DNA of 64,000 bases from Colius striatus (taxonomy: Eukaryota > Chordata > Aves > Coliiformes > Coliidae), in NCBI RefSeq assembly GCF_028858725.1, contig NC_084763.1, positions 56,505,152 to 56,569,151 on the forward strand, read 5' to 3'. The first letter of the stretch is position 1. Each line of letters begins with the position of its first letter. The position numbers were made by a program, and so were the translations under genes. The notes under the pieces are model-generated. The model saw only the letters and a program-made list of their open reading frames with translations. It did no database searches and was not told the DNA's origin. Shown in pieces: positions 12,101 to 22,972 of this stretch.

Positions 12101-12613
12101 GGCAGGCGTTGGGCTGGATGAGCTCTGGAGGCCCCTTCCAGCCCTCACCATTCTGGGACTCAGCTGAGGCAACTGATTGCAGCCAGTGATGAAAAACCAC
12201 AGACAGTAAGCACAGTGCCTCACAAAGATAAGCCAGAAACGCCTCAGAGAGCGGTGCGTGCCAGGGGCGCCGCCAGCCCCATGGAACGGGCCGTGCGGCC
12301 AGGCCTCGCCCCGCGCCCCCGCGCGCTCTCACCTGTACAGGATGAGGTCGCACAGGCAGCGGCCCTGCACGTTGAGCGCATGCGCGTACAGCGCGCGCGG
12401 CAACTCCGCCGCCAGCAGCCGCGTGACGTCGTTGGTCAGGAGCCCCTGCAGCAGAGGGGCGGCGTCGGCGCCCCGCACGCCCAGCAGCGCCCGGCCCAGC
12501 GCGAAGCAGGCGGCCGGCCCGCTCCCCGCGCCGCTCCCCGCGCCCCGCCACGACCGCCGCAAGGCGCGCGGAGTCGCCGTTGCCGCCGCCGCCGCTCCCG
12601 CCCTCACCAACAT
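8761..12613 (-). CDS. IBA57: IBA57, mitochondrial iron-sulfur cluster assembly factor
   Basis: Three coding exons, 12613-12333, 10960-10614 and 9152-8761, join in frame to 339 residues (human protein about 356, from memory). Introns carry GT/AG ends, each splitting a codon. IBA57 belongs to the folate-binding GcvT/YgfZ-like family and works with ISCA1/ISCA2 in late maturation of mitochondrial 4Fe-4S proteins such as lipoate synthase and aconitase. The first 35 or so residues are rich in Arg and Ala, as expected of a mitochondrial presequence. The family signature KGCYIGQE is intact at residues 240-247 (Cys242), followed by the conserved [13 protein letters not shown] stretch. I chose the ATG at 12613 because it sits in a gccgccATG context at the presequence; the frame stays open upstream to 12883 but that part is GC-rich 5' UTR. 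Both introns contain CR1 copies. Confidence 0.96.
9420..9653 (+). repeat. CR1 LINE 3' end in IBA57 intron 2
   Basis: Sense CR1 (antisense to IBA57) with the 'ggttggactgggtgagcttt' block and a tail of ttctgtgattctgtg at 9636-9652. It is about 230 bases and 5' truncated. Confidence 0.88.
9715..9792 (-). repeat. CR1 LINE 3' tip in IBA57 intron 2
   Basis: Only the last 75 or so bases of a CR1 copy, antisense: 'atcaaagaatctctgaggtt' then 'ggaaaagacttggggagatc'. This is a severe 5' truncation. Confidence 0.8.
10614..10960 (-). CDS. IBA57: IBA57 coding exon 2
   Basis: The acceptor follows a T-rich tract (AG at 10962-10961). The exon completes Arg94 and encodes residues 95-209, including ILLECDSGM and [11 protein letters not shown], which align with the human protein. 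Donor CAAG|GTA at 10614/10613. Confidence 0.95.
11088..11290 (+). repeat. CR1 LINE internal fragment in IBA57 intron 1
   Basis: Matches the segment also seen at 19630-19800 and 39880-40110 ('ggacactgaggggctgcagc', 'gggcacagagctggggaagg'). It lacks the CR1 3' tail. Confidence 0.82.
11463..12160 (+). repeat. CR1 LINE interrupted by a second CR1
   Basis: One CR1 copy runs 11463 to about 11780 and resumes at about 12037 ('cgggaggtttccaaaccctc') to end near 12160. Between them lies a second complete-tailed copy. The break falls within the usual 'gggagggtgtgg...gggaggtttcc' block, seen unbroken at 32870-32910 and 41640-41675. The insertion sits in intron 1 of IBA57, opposite to gene direction. Confidence 0.85.
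11782..12036 (+). repeat. CR1 LINE inserted into older CR1
   Basis: Starts 'gacaaggggcagcaggtaca' and ends with a tail of gattctgtgattct at 12022-12036. It has the 'gggctgcccagatgggctgt' variant, shared with the copies at 9.4, 29.9 and 57.9 kb, which sets it apart from the host copy. Confidence 0.85.
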
Positions 12614-12870
12614 GGCGGCGGGGAGCCCGAACGCTGTCACAGCGGCCCGCCGGCCCTGGCCGCCGCCGCCGCCGCCATCTTGTGTGTGTCGGCCGGGAGG
12701 GAGGGCGCCGCCTGCCGGCGCGGAGGGGGCGCCGCCCCCGTCCCGCCGTCTCCGCCCCTTGCCGCCGGTGCCCAGCGGGGCCGGTCCGCGGCACCCCCGG
12801 CGCGGCTGTCCCGCTGCATACTCGCCCGGCCTCGGCTTCCTGAGCCGTGGAGGGAGTGAAGGAAACGGCA
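12240..12870 (-). promoter_or_regulatory. IBA57: IBA57 CpG-island promoter with YY1 motif
   Basis: About 600 bases of very GC- and CpG-rich DNA surround IBA57 exon 1, with no TATA box. A YY1-type motif, AAGATGGCGGC on the minus strand, lies at 12668-12679, followed by a run of GGC units. A second ATGGCGGC-like string on the plus strand overlaps the IBA57 start codon itself. This is a typical housekeeping promoter. The start site was not placed precisely. Confidence 0.75.
12333..12613 (-). CDS. IBA57: IBA57 coding exon 1
   Basis: Encodes residues 1-93 plus two bases of codon 94: the presequence and the first folate-binding-fold segment (LLTNDVTRL, residues 58-66). Donor AG|GTGAG at 12333/12332. 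Confidence 0.93.
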
Positions 12871-13007
12871 AAAATAAACTCACCGAGTGTGGTTTTCATG
12901 TGCGAGTGCTGGGGGACTGCGCGGGCTCTCTCCGTCGCCCCCTTCTGCCCCCTCAGGCATTCCTGATGGCCCCCGGAACCCGCGGTCACAGGGGGTTCTT
13001 ATCCTCA

Positions 13008-13245
13008 GGTTGTCCCAGGGGAGGTTGAGACTGGAGCTGAGGCAGAACTGTTTCCCTGAGAGGGGTGTCAGCCCCAGTGCCAGGCTGCCCAGGGAGCTGG
13101 GGCAGTGCCCAGCCCTGGAGGGATCCCAAAGCCGTGGGGCCGAGGTGCTGAGGGCCGTGGGGTAGTGCTGGGCTGGGCAGGGTGAGGGGAGGGCTGGGAC
13201 TTCACCATCTTAAACCTCTTTTCCAACCAAAATGATTCTATTATC
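13008..13245 (+). repeat. CR1 LINE 3' fragment upstream of IBA57
   Basis: Sense copy beginning 'gtcccaggggaggttgagac', passing the 'gagaggggtgtcagcccc' block and ending 'ccaaaatgattctatta' at about 13242. Belongs to the variant with the 'gggctgggcagggtgagg' block. Confidence 0.9.
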
Positions 13246-13804
13246 ATCTGCCTCCATCCTCCTTAAACACTGAGAAACTGTCAGTAGCTATTCTGGAATA
13301 AACATTTGACAGTGGCATTTCTGCTAAGTGACATTGCAGGGCAATAAGCCCCTCACATCCAAGGCAGGGAGCAGAAGGTGCAGTTGCCTTGCCTCCTGAG
13401 CGTGCACTAGTGCTCTGGGAAGTGGACTCTGAAGGGCTTGGGTAGCCTTGGGTTCTGCTGCAGCTCGTCACGCTGGAATTCATCCCACAGTTCAAGGAAT
13501 GGCCGTGAGCCACGCCTGTCATTTGTGATTGCTTTTCTCCAGTTGCCACAAGCTGGTTTGCGGCCATTCTGCCCCTTGCTGCTGCCAACACCAGCACATG
13601 TGCAGCTCTGCAGGGAGAGGGCTCAGCTGGCCCCAGATGAACCCTGCGAGAAGGAGCCATCAGTGTTCATCGGCACAGGCAGCGCCGAGACCCGACTCCG
13701 ACCCACTGAGCCTCAAACTCACCCACCAGGGCTCCTGTTCCAGGAGCTGCAAATGCAACGGCAGCAGAGGCCTTGGGGCAGCCCTGGGTGCTCCCCACAT
13801 GCCC

Positions 13805-13965
13805 TGGCAGCGATAACCTTATCTCACATCCCCGGTGTGCGGGGGCACAGACCCGCTGCCAGCAGCCGGGAGCGACGCAGCCTTGGCCCCTGAATCCAGC
13901 GCTGGCCCCGCTTGTCAGGCAGCTGCACAGCCAGAGCAGCTGGAGATATAAAAGCAGGTGGTGGA
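13805..13965 (+). promoter_or_regulatory. Possible TATA promoter or enhancer cluster
   Basis: The plus strand shows an inverted GATA pair (13812-13823), two CAGCTG E-boxes (13920-13925, 13937-13942), a good TATAAAAG (13947-13954) and a CAGGTG E-box (13955-13960). No following exon was recognised. The cluster is 1.2 kb upstream of IBA57 and may be an enhancer or an unused match. Confidence 0.3.
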
Positions 13966-13969
13966 TGTG

Positions 13970-16900
13970 ATGTGACCTTGGTGTGGGAACGTGCTCTGCC
14001 TGGCCCTTGGCATGTGCTGGGCCTAAAAAATGAGCGTGGTATCGTTTCCACAGAGCGTGTTTGAATGGGTGGCAACGGAGAGAAAAGTGAAAATGGGAAA
14101 GAATCAAGGCAGCCGGTTTGAGCCTTTCTTTGTTGGACTGGGTGGGTTTTTTTTTTCACTTCTTACAGCTTTTATTTACTTCTTCCTGGCTTTTATTTTC
14201 TTTTAGCACAGAATTATGTTCGTTTCAAGTCTGAGGAAAGCCACAGCGTGGCTGAGACCTGCAATGCTGAGTCAGGGGGAGGTTTGTGCCAGCCCTTGCT
14301 GGGCACGTTTCTGTCTCAACTAAAGCAGAGCACCTGACACGTGGTCAGAGGGACAACATGATCCCCAGAGCTTTGACATTGGGTGATTCTTCCTCATCCT
14401 TCACATCCAACACTCGGTGAAGTTACTGTGATTTCAAACCCCACTAACACCAGCCTCTCTCTCATCAAAATGCCTTGGTGCTGAGGAGGCTTGGCAGAGG
14501 GGGCTGGGCTCCTTTGGAGGTGACACTTTCAGAATGCTTCATTTCACCCTGAAGCCTCTGTGTAAAGTGATTCACCTCAGGAGGGCCTGTTCTCCCCACG
14601 GAACGGCTCCATGAAGGCATCTAATGGTAGTGGGGATCAGTCTCTCCTCTGTACCTAAAGCTTTCCATGTCATGGTGAGACCATGACAGCTACAGCTCCC
14701 TCTTATCCATAGTACTGCACCCACCTCAGCCCGAGGAGCCGTCCCTCACCATCTTTGTCATTTCCAGTGGTGTTTGTGGCACAGGGTGGTAAGGTGACAA
14801 GGCACAACGTCCCTGGCTAAGCCCAATACCAAAGGGCACATCCTCCTCCTTGGAACATCCCTCCTCCAGGCAGGTGTGTTGGAGCACCTCAGAAACCCTT
14901 CTCACAGCTATGAAAATGGTGGAAAAGGACAGAGATTGTTTCTCTGTCCCTCACCAGTCCCTGGGCAGTTGCACAAGCTGCCGACAGCCTCTTGCTCCAT
15001 CAGCGTTCTGCTCTCTGGGGCTTCAGCTGCCGGGTCTGGGGCTTGCTGGCTGCTGCAGCAGGAGGACAGCCCGTGGCTTCCCCCACGAGGGCTCATCCTT
15101 GGTGTTTATTCATCCATAACTCAGCTGCACTGGCACAACACAGGCATAACCACTGTTTCTCTGCAGCCAGCCCCGCGGGTTAACGCTGGTACAATAAACT
15201 CCTTCTCCAGCTTCTTCACGAGGTGCTAAGCACAAACTCTCATCCACAAACCCACGTGAGCTGGGACTGTTCATCCCTAACCCTGTGCATTAAATCCTCC
15301 CCAAGCTGTGCTCCAGGAGGTCAATGATGGGCAGCCAGCAGCCAGGACACAGGGCTGTGCGAAACCATCACAGCACTTTAGGCACGGGGACAATATCCCA
15401 CAGCCTTGGAGAGGAACCCATGGGTTGTGGCTTGTCTGGGCATTGCAAAGGCCACTGAAGACGGGGAAATCACAAGGACAACAGGCTGGGTGTAGAAATA
15501 AAGCAAAGTTGCAGCTGAGTTGTGCACCAAAGGGGCTGCTCTGTGCCAATGGGGCTGAAAGCGAAGGTGAAGTTCTTCTTGGCATGTTCCCTGTGGGGAG
15601 GGATGAGGAGCTGGTGAGATGCTGTTGGTGGGAATGCTGTCTGCAGCATGAAGCAGCTAATAAAAAAGTGTTGTGCCCCCAGAGAGAATGAGATGCCACA
15701 GAGAAGTTGATATTTTCTAAAGAAACAAGGGTTTTTGCAATTGCTTTGTGTGTTCCCAAAATACAGGCAGATGGGTGCTGCTTTTGCCTTTCATCCTTCC
15801 ACAGACTCACGGGCCCTCTCACCCTCTGGCTCTGCTCTCCCTCCATGCACACTGTCCCCACCATGCTCTCCAGCAGCAGCAGTTTGGAGGTGACCTGGGG
15901 ATGAAGCTGCTCCTCATTCCTCCACTCCCTGCTGCTGACAGTCCCCTGGGCCATGGGGGGGGTGGGGGGGTTGGGACAGAGAGTCCTCAAGTGAAAAAAC
16001 CCCACGTTTCTGCCCAGGATTTGTGCCCCTGAACCCTTTGGACAGGGGTTGTGAGTGAACACGCCTGTTGTTTAACGGGAGGAGGGAAGACTGAGGTTGT
16101 TTGGGAAGGCAGGCAGTCTCACAAGTGCTTTCCCATCGCTCGAATCATCAGCTTCTCCCAGATCCTGCAAAGCTTTCTTCCTTTCGAAAGCACAAGCTCT
16201 CCGAAGCAGTTTGAGCTCCGTGCCTGAAGGAACTGTAGGCAGTGATTCATCAGAGAGACAACACGTCCCAAACAACTAGAAGGTCAACTGCTTCTTAAGG
16301 CAAAAACTATTTTGCTGTGATTTATAGCCATATCTGGGAAAACAGAGCTCTTACATGGCTCAAACAGGCAAAGAACGGCTCGAGAAGAATTTCTTGTCAT
16401 GGGCACTCGGGGCCCTTCTCACAGAAACGTCACAGGCTCTGCATGCTGTAACAAAATGTAAGGTTTATTCCATTTCATTAGTAATGGATGTGGAATAACC
16501 AGTTTTGATGAGTTGGACTGATGCATCTTTCTCCTCTGACCAGTGTTTAATATCCTAACTACAGCCCAGATGTGACATTTACACTGAAAAAATACAGATT
16601 CAACCTCATACTGGAAAGATTCCTAGTACAAATACAGTTAGTACATTAACAAACAGAATCATGAACACCACCAGAAAAAAAACCCACCACATAACAATCC
16701 CAGAAACTTCCTAACAGCACAGACTGGTTATGGCCTTGAGTTAAGTTCAAGTATTTCCCAGTGGAATGCAATGCGAGCAACAAGGTAATCTGGCTTTTAC
16801 GTGGGACGTTCCTGGCCCTGGATGGGAAGGATAGAAATGTAAGTGTGGGCACTTTATCTGACCAACTTTAGCAAAGAGAGTCGATGTTTCTGATGAGCTC

Positions 16901-19305
16901 AGCTGCAAAGCTAAACCTGCCTCGTGTGTGAACACAACTAACCTGTAACCAACGCTAAAGCAAAGCAGTAATTACACTGTTGGCGTTTCTTCTGTGCCTG
17001 ACACTGCCTGTGGTCTGATTGAAACTCCTCCAGATGTTGGTTTGGTTTGCAGTGGTTGTGATGGGCTTTTTGCTTGTGCTTATTTTGCCTCTCTGTCCTT
17101 TTCCTTCCCAAACTGACACGATAAAGAGGAGATTTTTGCTCCTGCCTTGAAAGCAGTTGCTCCAGAGACATTAATGCATGTTGGTTGCCTTTGTGGCAAT
17201 GATTCAGTGGAAAGACACTGTATCTAAAGGCTTTAGGGGCCAAGGAGTGGAGGAGGAAGGGGGGAAATGAGCAACTTGCATACATATGAATAATAATCCT
17301 TTATATTTCTAGGGCTGTCTGACTCATGCTGGCTCCTGCGTGCAGCTCAGATGGGATCTGGGAGAACTGAGGTCACAGCAGTCAGCAGTGGCCTCCAGAC
17401 TGGCTGGGACTTTGCAGGCAGCTTTGCACTCTCCCAGGCAGCCCACAACACCAGAGCAGTCCCGCTGGGAATGCACCCTCGTGCTTCTGTCTCTGTCAAA
17501 GTGACCTGGAAAGCCAGGTCAGCCCCCATCCACAAAGCATTTTCTGCCAGGAAGTGTTGGAAGCCTGACAGGCGAGCTGGGCTGGCTGGAAGGATGGCTG
17601 GGAAGGGGTTACCCTGTCTCCCTGCCTGATGAGGAGGTTGTATTGATTGCCCAAGAGTCTGCCCTGCCCCTAGGACTTGTCAATATTGCAATTATTGGTT
17701 CTCACTGTGGAAAACTGTGTGTATGAAATGTGATGGTGACACCGGCTGGGAGGAGGCTGTAAATGTGCTGCAGGACTGACAGATCATTCAAAGCCCCCTT
17801 GGGTGCACCAGGGCCACAGTGAGAAAATGAAAAGGCAGTTTGAAGAAGGGCAGGAAGATCCCAACCCTACAAGAACACATCTGAAGAGGGGAGCAATCCT
17901 CATGCCTGCAGAAGATGGGGTTTTAGGGAAGACCTGGGTGGCAGATGAGCACGTGAAGAGGAGCAGAGGGAGAAGGTGGCCTGAGGCCCAGCACTGCCAC
18001 ACCACTGGGAAGATGTGGACTGGCTGATGGTGGTTCAAAGACATCAAGGAAAACCATGCTGAAAAAGCAGCCCTTGGAGAAAGGTTGATGAGATTGGAGT
18101 TGTTTCAATCTTCAAACACCCAAAAGCTTTTGCAGCCATTAAAGGCATGAGAAGTTCTCCATGGCTACTCAGGACACGAGATGCCAGAGAGGGGGTTTGT
18201 GTTGGCCATTAAGGAAGCATTTGATGGTGGCAAGACGGGGAGAGGATCCATGGTCCTTCCCAGCCCTGTTGCTCCAAGTGTCTCTGAGCCTTCAGCCATG
18301 GAGCCCAGGGATCTTCTCCCATTGGGCACTGATGAGCCATATTGTCGGAGAAGGGGGTGTAGCCCTGCTGTATAAAATGGGTTTAAGGATTCAGTCAGGT
18401 CCCTGTGATCAGGTTCCAGAGTTTCCTGCTTAAAATCTCCCTCCTGCCCTTCCCCATGGAGAGGTCAGGATGGTTTCCTGAAGCAAGAGCAAGGGAGGCA
18501 CATGCCCACCCCTGTGTTTGGTGACTCTCTGGTGAATCTGCAGGTCAGCAGGAGCTGAGGGGCTGCTCTGAGTCACTGGGAGATGCTGCATCTGGAGCTG
18601 AGGGAGGTGTTGCTGGCACGGACAGGACAAATCCAAACTGTGGGCTTCTGCACAGCACAGTGCCTCCTGGCATTGTGTGGGAAGGCCGAGTTTATCTGGG
18701 GCTGGGATGTTGCTGCTTATCCCAAAGGAAGCAGAAAAATCCAGGCATCATCCAGCCATCACTCCCCCGAGTTTCAATCCTTCTCCTGGGACCATGACTT
18801 TACATGCAGCTGTTTAAGTAACAGACACACTGTTTCCCATGGGACACAGGGCTGGCAGTAAAGGAGAAGTCACTGCAGTGTGGAGGACAAGCCGGTGCCC
18901 TGGACAGCTGTAATTACAAGGGACCACGTTTCCACACAGCAGCATCTCTACTCTCCTCCTCGGCAGCCCTGGGCTTTGGATCTGCATGTGTTTCTCTTCC
19001 TGGTAGCAGCACCATCAGCAACCAGCCCAGGAGCAGAACACATTCCTGCAGGTGGGACGAGGACTGGCAGTGCAGTTGGATGTGTTTGTCTCCCCTGCTT
19101 CACGTTAGAGGGGCCATCCTGCCACGTGACAGATGTGTGATACTCCTGACCACTGCTGAGGGGAAGCTCTCTAGCACTGAGAGGGGGCAGCACTGCTGGC
19201 ATTGTACTGATGCCTTCAGCAGGAGCAAGAACGAGCTTGAAAGTGTTCCCCAGGCCATTACACAAAGCCATAGTGGCTACTCACAGCTGGATACATTGGA
19301 GGATG
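13970..19305. other. Intergenic DNA between GJC2 and IBA57
   Basis: No exon, RNA gene or known repeat was recognised over about 5.3 kb. The longest open frame, 261 codons on the minus strand (15277-16062), resembles no family and has the Cys/Ser/Leu-rich composition of a chance frame. Short G runs (near 15954-15970) are the only low-complexity feature. Confidence 0.4.
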
Positions 19306-19307
19306 CT

Positions 19308-19800
19308 TCATAGAACCACAGAATCATTTTGGCTGGGAAAGCCCTTTAAGCTTATCAAGTCCAAGCCCTCCCCTCACCCTGCCCAGCCCAGCACTACCCC
19401 ACAGCCTCAGCACCTCAGCTCCACGGGTTTGGGATCCCTCCAGGGCTGGGCACTCCCCCAGCTCCCTGGGCAGTCTGGCACAGGGGCTGACACCCCTCTC
19501 AGGGAAACAGTTCTGCCTCAGCTCCAATCTCAACCTCCCCTGGGGCAACTTGAGGCTGTTTCCTCATGTCCTCTCACTTGGGAGCAGAGACTGATCCCCC
19601 AGCTCACATCCTCCTGTCAGGGAGTGTCAGAGAGTGCTGCTGTCTCCCCTCAGGCTCCTCTTCTCCAGGCTCAACACCCCCATTCCCTCAGCCCCTCCCC
19701 AGCACCCTTGTGCTCCAGCCCCTTCCCCAGCTCTGTGCCCAGCTCTGGCCACGCTGCAGCCCCTCAATGTCCCTGTGGTAGTGAGTGAGGTGCCCAGCAC
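19308..19800 (-). repeat. CR1 LINE 3' copy, collinear
   Basis: Antisense copy of about 490 bases from the tail at 19312 ('ccacagaatcattttggctg') through the 'acacccctctcagggaaaca' block to the 'ctctggccacgctgcagccc' block. Because it is collinear it is the reference for the inverted copy at 39.6-40.2 kb. Confidence 0.92.
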
Positions 19801-19804
19801 TAAG

Positions 19805-21670
19805 GCTCTAAGCTTGGCCACCTGAGGAATAGGCATCCTCAAGGCTTTCAGGGACTCATCACAAGGATGTGACAAAGATGTCCAGGAAGAAGTCACATAG
19901 ATCCAATGGATAAGAAACACTGGCACAGGGACCTGCATGCAGCTTTGGGTGGCTGACTTGGCCCTGAGGTTACAGCCTGGCACAGGGATGGTGCTGCATT
20001 CGCTGAAGATTTACTTCCTTCATGTTAGGTTTGGTCTTGAAAGCTCTGCCCATTTGGGTCCTCCATGGTAGCAAAACAACCATTGGACTCTTGTGAGCTT
20101 GTGAGAGCACCCACCAAACCACAGGCATCTTGGGAATATCTCAGGGACAAGATCCACTCTGAGAAACAGCAGAGTGAGGCAGTGACTGGTCTCAGCCTCT
20201 CCCATGCAGCAGGAAACGCTGCCTGGGCTCCTAGTGAGGAGGTTTGCTTTCACTGTTGTGTTACTGGAAGGGTACAAACCTGCAGCCACACAAGAAATGC
20301 ACAGGGTGAAACCACTCTGGCAAAGCACATCCTCAGCACTCGCCTTGGAGTTCAGCAGCTGGGTTTTAACATGCCCCTCAGTTCCTGAAGCTGCATGAAA
20401 ACCATCCTAAAAACAAGCCAAGCCCGAAATGCTCCCCATAAACTAGGGGAAAACTTTCTGCCACTGTCCCTGTCCTGTCCCCACTGAAGCCAGACCTTCT
20501 GCTAAGCCCCTCACACAAAGGAGTGAAACCTGCCAGTTCCCCGGGTGAGGCTGGAGGCTGGAAGCCCAAGGACTGCTCCAGAATGACATCAGCCATCGTC
20601 TTGGACCAGCCGGGTTTTCCCAGGGGAGGTGGAAGGCTGTGAAATTCCCAGAGGGGTTGATATTACATTTATATATGTCTCTCTCCCTGTGCCTATATTC
20701 ACACACACACACTCATCTGTGTCTGTATCTATATGTTCATGCACAGCCCCCCACGCCCACGCCACGCGTCGCTCTGCCGCTGTGTGTAAGGGTCTGGTTC
20801 AACAGCAAAACACATCTGCCAGCACCGATCTCTCAGTCTCTACTAGCTCTCACCAAATAAAGGAGTCGAGACCCTTTACAGTTTTGTTTTCCTGGTTGCA
20901 TAAAGGCACTTTCTGATGATGTGATGCAGCAGCCAAAGACTGCAGCGGTTCCCATCAGACGCGTAGCGAGTGCTACGCAGGCACCGGGACGACGCAGTGA
21001 CACTGCTGCGCTGGGCTGGAGCCTGTTTGCTCTTTGCTTCAACACAGAGCAATAAAACCCCAAAGCCTTCAGACTTTCAGGTCTCCCTGGGTAAGACAGT
21101 GGCTGTGTTTCTGCCCCACGAGCCGATGTGGGTGCCAGCTCGCAGCACACAGCGATGCCTTTGTCTCCAGCCTCTAACAGTTGAGGCAGGACACCAGCCG
21201 TGAGGGAAGGTTCGTGCCCGATGTCAGTTGCTTTCTTCTCTTATCAAGGGATCTGAGATTAATTTTGATTAAGGATATTTAGTAATTAAATGCTGCCTGG
21301 CCTACAGCACTCTGGCCTTGCCGTGCAGGAGGGGAGCTGCTCGCCGTCGGCCTGACTTCTCTCTGGAGAAGTCTCAGCAGCTCCTCTTGTGCAGCCTCTG
21401 TTGGGGGCTCCTCCGCTGCTTACCGAAGGGCTGGGGGGTGCAGGGGCTTTGCTGTAGGTTCCCAACCAAAGAAAGTGTTGGGAACAGGAAAGAAATGTCC
21501 TTTGTTAACGCACTGGAAGGCTGCACGACGTTGGTCTGAGACTCCTTTTCTCTCCCGACTTCCGTATGGAAACTGCGCCTGTGCCCTGTGAGACGAACGC
21601 GAGACAACACCGAAAACCAGAAACAGACCGAAGCCGAATCCCCGCTCACGCTGCCCTCTCTCCTTGCACA
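19805..21670. other. Region downstream of the GJC2 stop
   Basis: Probably contains the GJC2 3' UTR at its high end, but no minus-strand AATAAA was identified close to the stop, so the 3' end is not placed. A short CA/TG-rich microsatellite lies at about 20698-20735. No coding exon was recognised. Confidence 0.35.
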
Positions 21671-21675
21671 CAAAG

Positions 21676-22923
21676 CTATATCCACACAGACGTCTTGCCA
21701 TCTTTGCTGCTTGAGCTCCCTTTCTCCAAGCAGCCCTTGGGTTTAGCACCTTGTTTCTCCTGAGCGGTGTTGGCCCTGTTCTGCTCTACCACCGTGCCAC
21801 CCGAGGCGGGGCTGCTGGTACGAGAGGGTTGTGTGTTGGCCTGGGTGCTGCTGTAGCTCTGAAACGCTATGTCTAACTGCTCCTGGGCCACTCGCAAGTG
21901 TTTGTGAAGGGTGGACAAGTCTGCCGGGAGGTTCTCATCCGGGCTGGTGCACTGCTGCTCCTGAGCGACGTTGGCCAAGTTCTGCTCGTGAGCCATCAGG
22001 CTGTTGGGGATCTTGGTGGACTTCTCCGATTTCACTACCAGGTTGTACTCAGGAGGGCAGGAGATGTTTTTTGGGTAGGCATAGTTGTAGGGAGGCTGCC
22101 TAAAGCTGTTGATCTTCCGGTTGCGGATGGCATCTCGGATGGTCCCGAAGCCCAGGTGGAACATCTCGCACATGTTGAGCAGTAAGCACAGGCAGCTCAC
22201 CACGTACATCACCAGGAGGAAGATGGTTTTCTCTGTTGGCCGGGACACAAAGCAGTCCACGGTGTGCGGGCAGGGGACTCGGTTGCAGACATAATAGGCT
22301 TCTACCTCAAACCCGTAGAGCAGGTACTGCCCTATCAGAAAGCAAACCTCAAAGGAAGCTCTGGTAAGGAGCTGGAAGACGTAGATTTTCATCAGCCCTT
22401 CCTGCTGGATGCGCCTCCTCCCGTCGTGCTTCTGCTGCTCTTTGCTCTTGGGCTTGGCTTTGGCTTGCTCGCGTTCCGCCGCGTCGTCGGAGATGGCGGG
22501 CTCCTCTTCGTCCGCCTCCATCGCGTCCTCCACGCTGTGCACCGCCTGCCAGTTCAGGGCAAACTGCTTCTTCTTCTTCCTGAAGCCCTTGAACTTCTCC
22601 TCCTCCGCCGACCGGGCGATCCTGTGGATGGCATAGCCCAGGTACATGACGGAAGGGGTGGAGATCATGATGATCTGGAAGACCCAGAACCTGACGTGCG
22701 ACAGCGGCGCGAAGGCATCGTAGCAGACGTTGTCGCAGCCGGGCTGCTTGGTGTTACAGATGAACTTGCTCTGCTCGTCCGAGTAGATGGACTCGCCCCC
22801 CACCGCCGTCAGCACGATGCGGAACACGATGAGCACGGTGAGCCAGACCTTCCCCACGAAGGTGGAGTGGTTGTGAATCTCTTCTAGCAGGCGGGTTAGG
22901 AAGCTCCAGCTCATGTTGGTCAT
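21676..22923 (-). CDS. GJC2: GJC2, connexin 47 (gap junction gamma-2)
   Basis: One uninterrupted 415-codon frame. Connexins form hexameric hemichannels in the plasma membrane; Cx47 joins oligodendrocytes to astrocytes by pairing with Cx43. The N-terminus [10 protein letters not shown] identifies Cx47, since Cx45 (GJC1) starts at the inner Met. Four membrane segments lie near residues 26-44, 79-99, 181-203 and 233-253. Extracellular loop cysteines are canonical: C56, C63, C67 (CX6CX3C) and C213, C218, C224 (CX4CX5C). The cytoplasmic loop (about 100-180) has a basic stretch and then an acidic stretch, and is shorter and less Glu/Gly-rich than in mammals. The C-tail ends SVWI, a PDZ-binding motif for ZO-1. 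Two in-frame ATGs (codons 1 and 4) could both serve; codon 1 follows family convention. Cx45-like features in the tail (AQEQQ, ENLPADL) reflect gamma-family ancestry. Confidence 0.97.
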   Translation of the reverse strand: MTNMSWSFLTRLLEEIHNHSTFVGKVWLTVLIVFRIVLTAVGGESIYSDEQSKFICNTKQPGCDNVCYDAFAPLSHVRFWVFQIIMISTPSVMYLGYAIHRIARSAEEEKFKGFRKKKKQFALNWQAVHSVEDAMEADEEEPAISDDAAEREQAKAKPKSKEQQKHDGRRRIQQEGLMKIYVFQLLTRASFEVCFLIGQYLLYGFEVEAYYVCNRVPCPHTVDCFVSRPTEKTIFLLVMYVVSCLCLLLNMCEMFHLGFGTIRDAIRNRKINSFRQPPYNYAYPKNISCPPEYNLVVKSEKSTKIPNSLMAHEQNLANVAQEQQCTSPDENLPADLSTLHKHLRVAQEQLDIAFQSYSSTQANTQPSRTSSPASGGTVVEQNRANTAQEKQGAKPKGCLEKGSSSSKDGKTSVWI

Positions 22924-22945
22924 AAGGGCTACTCAGTTATAACCT
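22924..22945 (-). other. GJC2: GJC2 5' UTR part of exon 2 and splice acceptor
   Basis: The acceptor CCCGCAG has its AG at 22945-22944, preceded by a T/C-rich tract, so exon 2 begins at 22943 with exactly 20 untranslated bases before the ATG at 22923. I recall that human GJC2 also has its 5' UTR intron at c.-20, so the junction is conserved to the base. Confidence 0.8.
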
Positions 22946-22972
22946 GCGGGAAAGAAAAAACCAGCTGGAAGT

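Noticed and set aside
11589-12989. 466-codon minus-strand open frame across the IBA57 first exon and intron
   Set aside because: It runs through two CR1 copies and the CpG island in a frame different from IBA57; its content is repeat translation and GC-driven openness.
15277-16062. 261-codon minus-strand open frame
   Set aside because: No domain or family resemblance, composition typical of chance, and a second open frame on the opposite strand.
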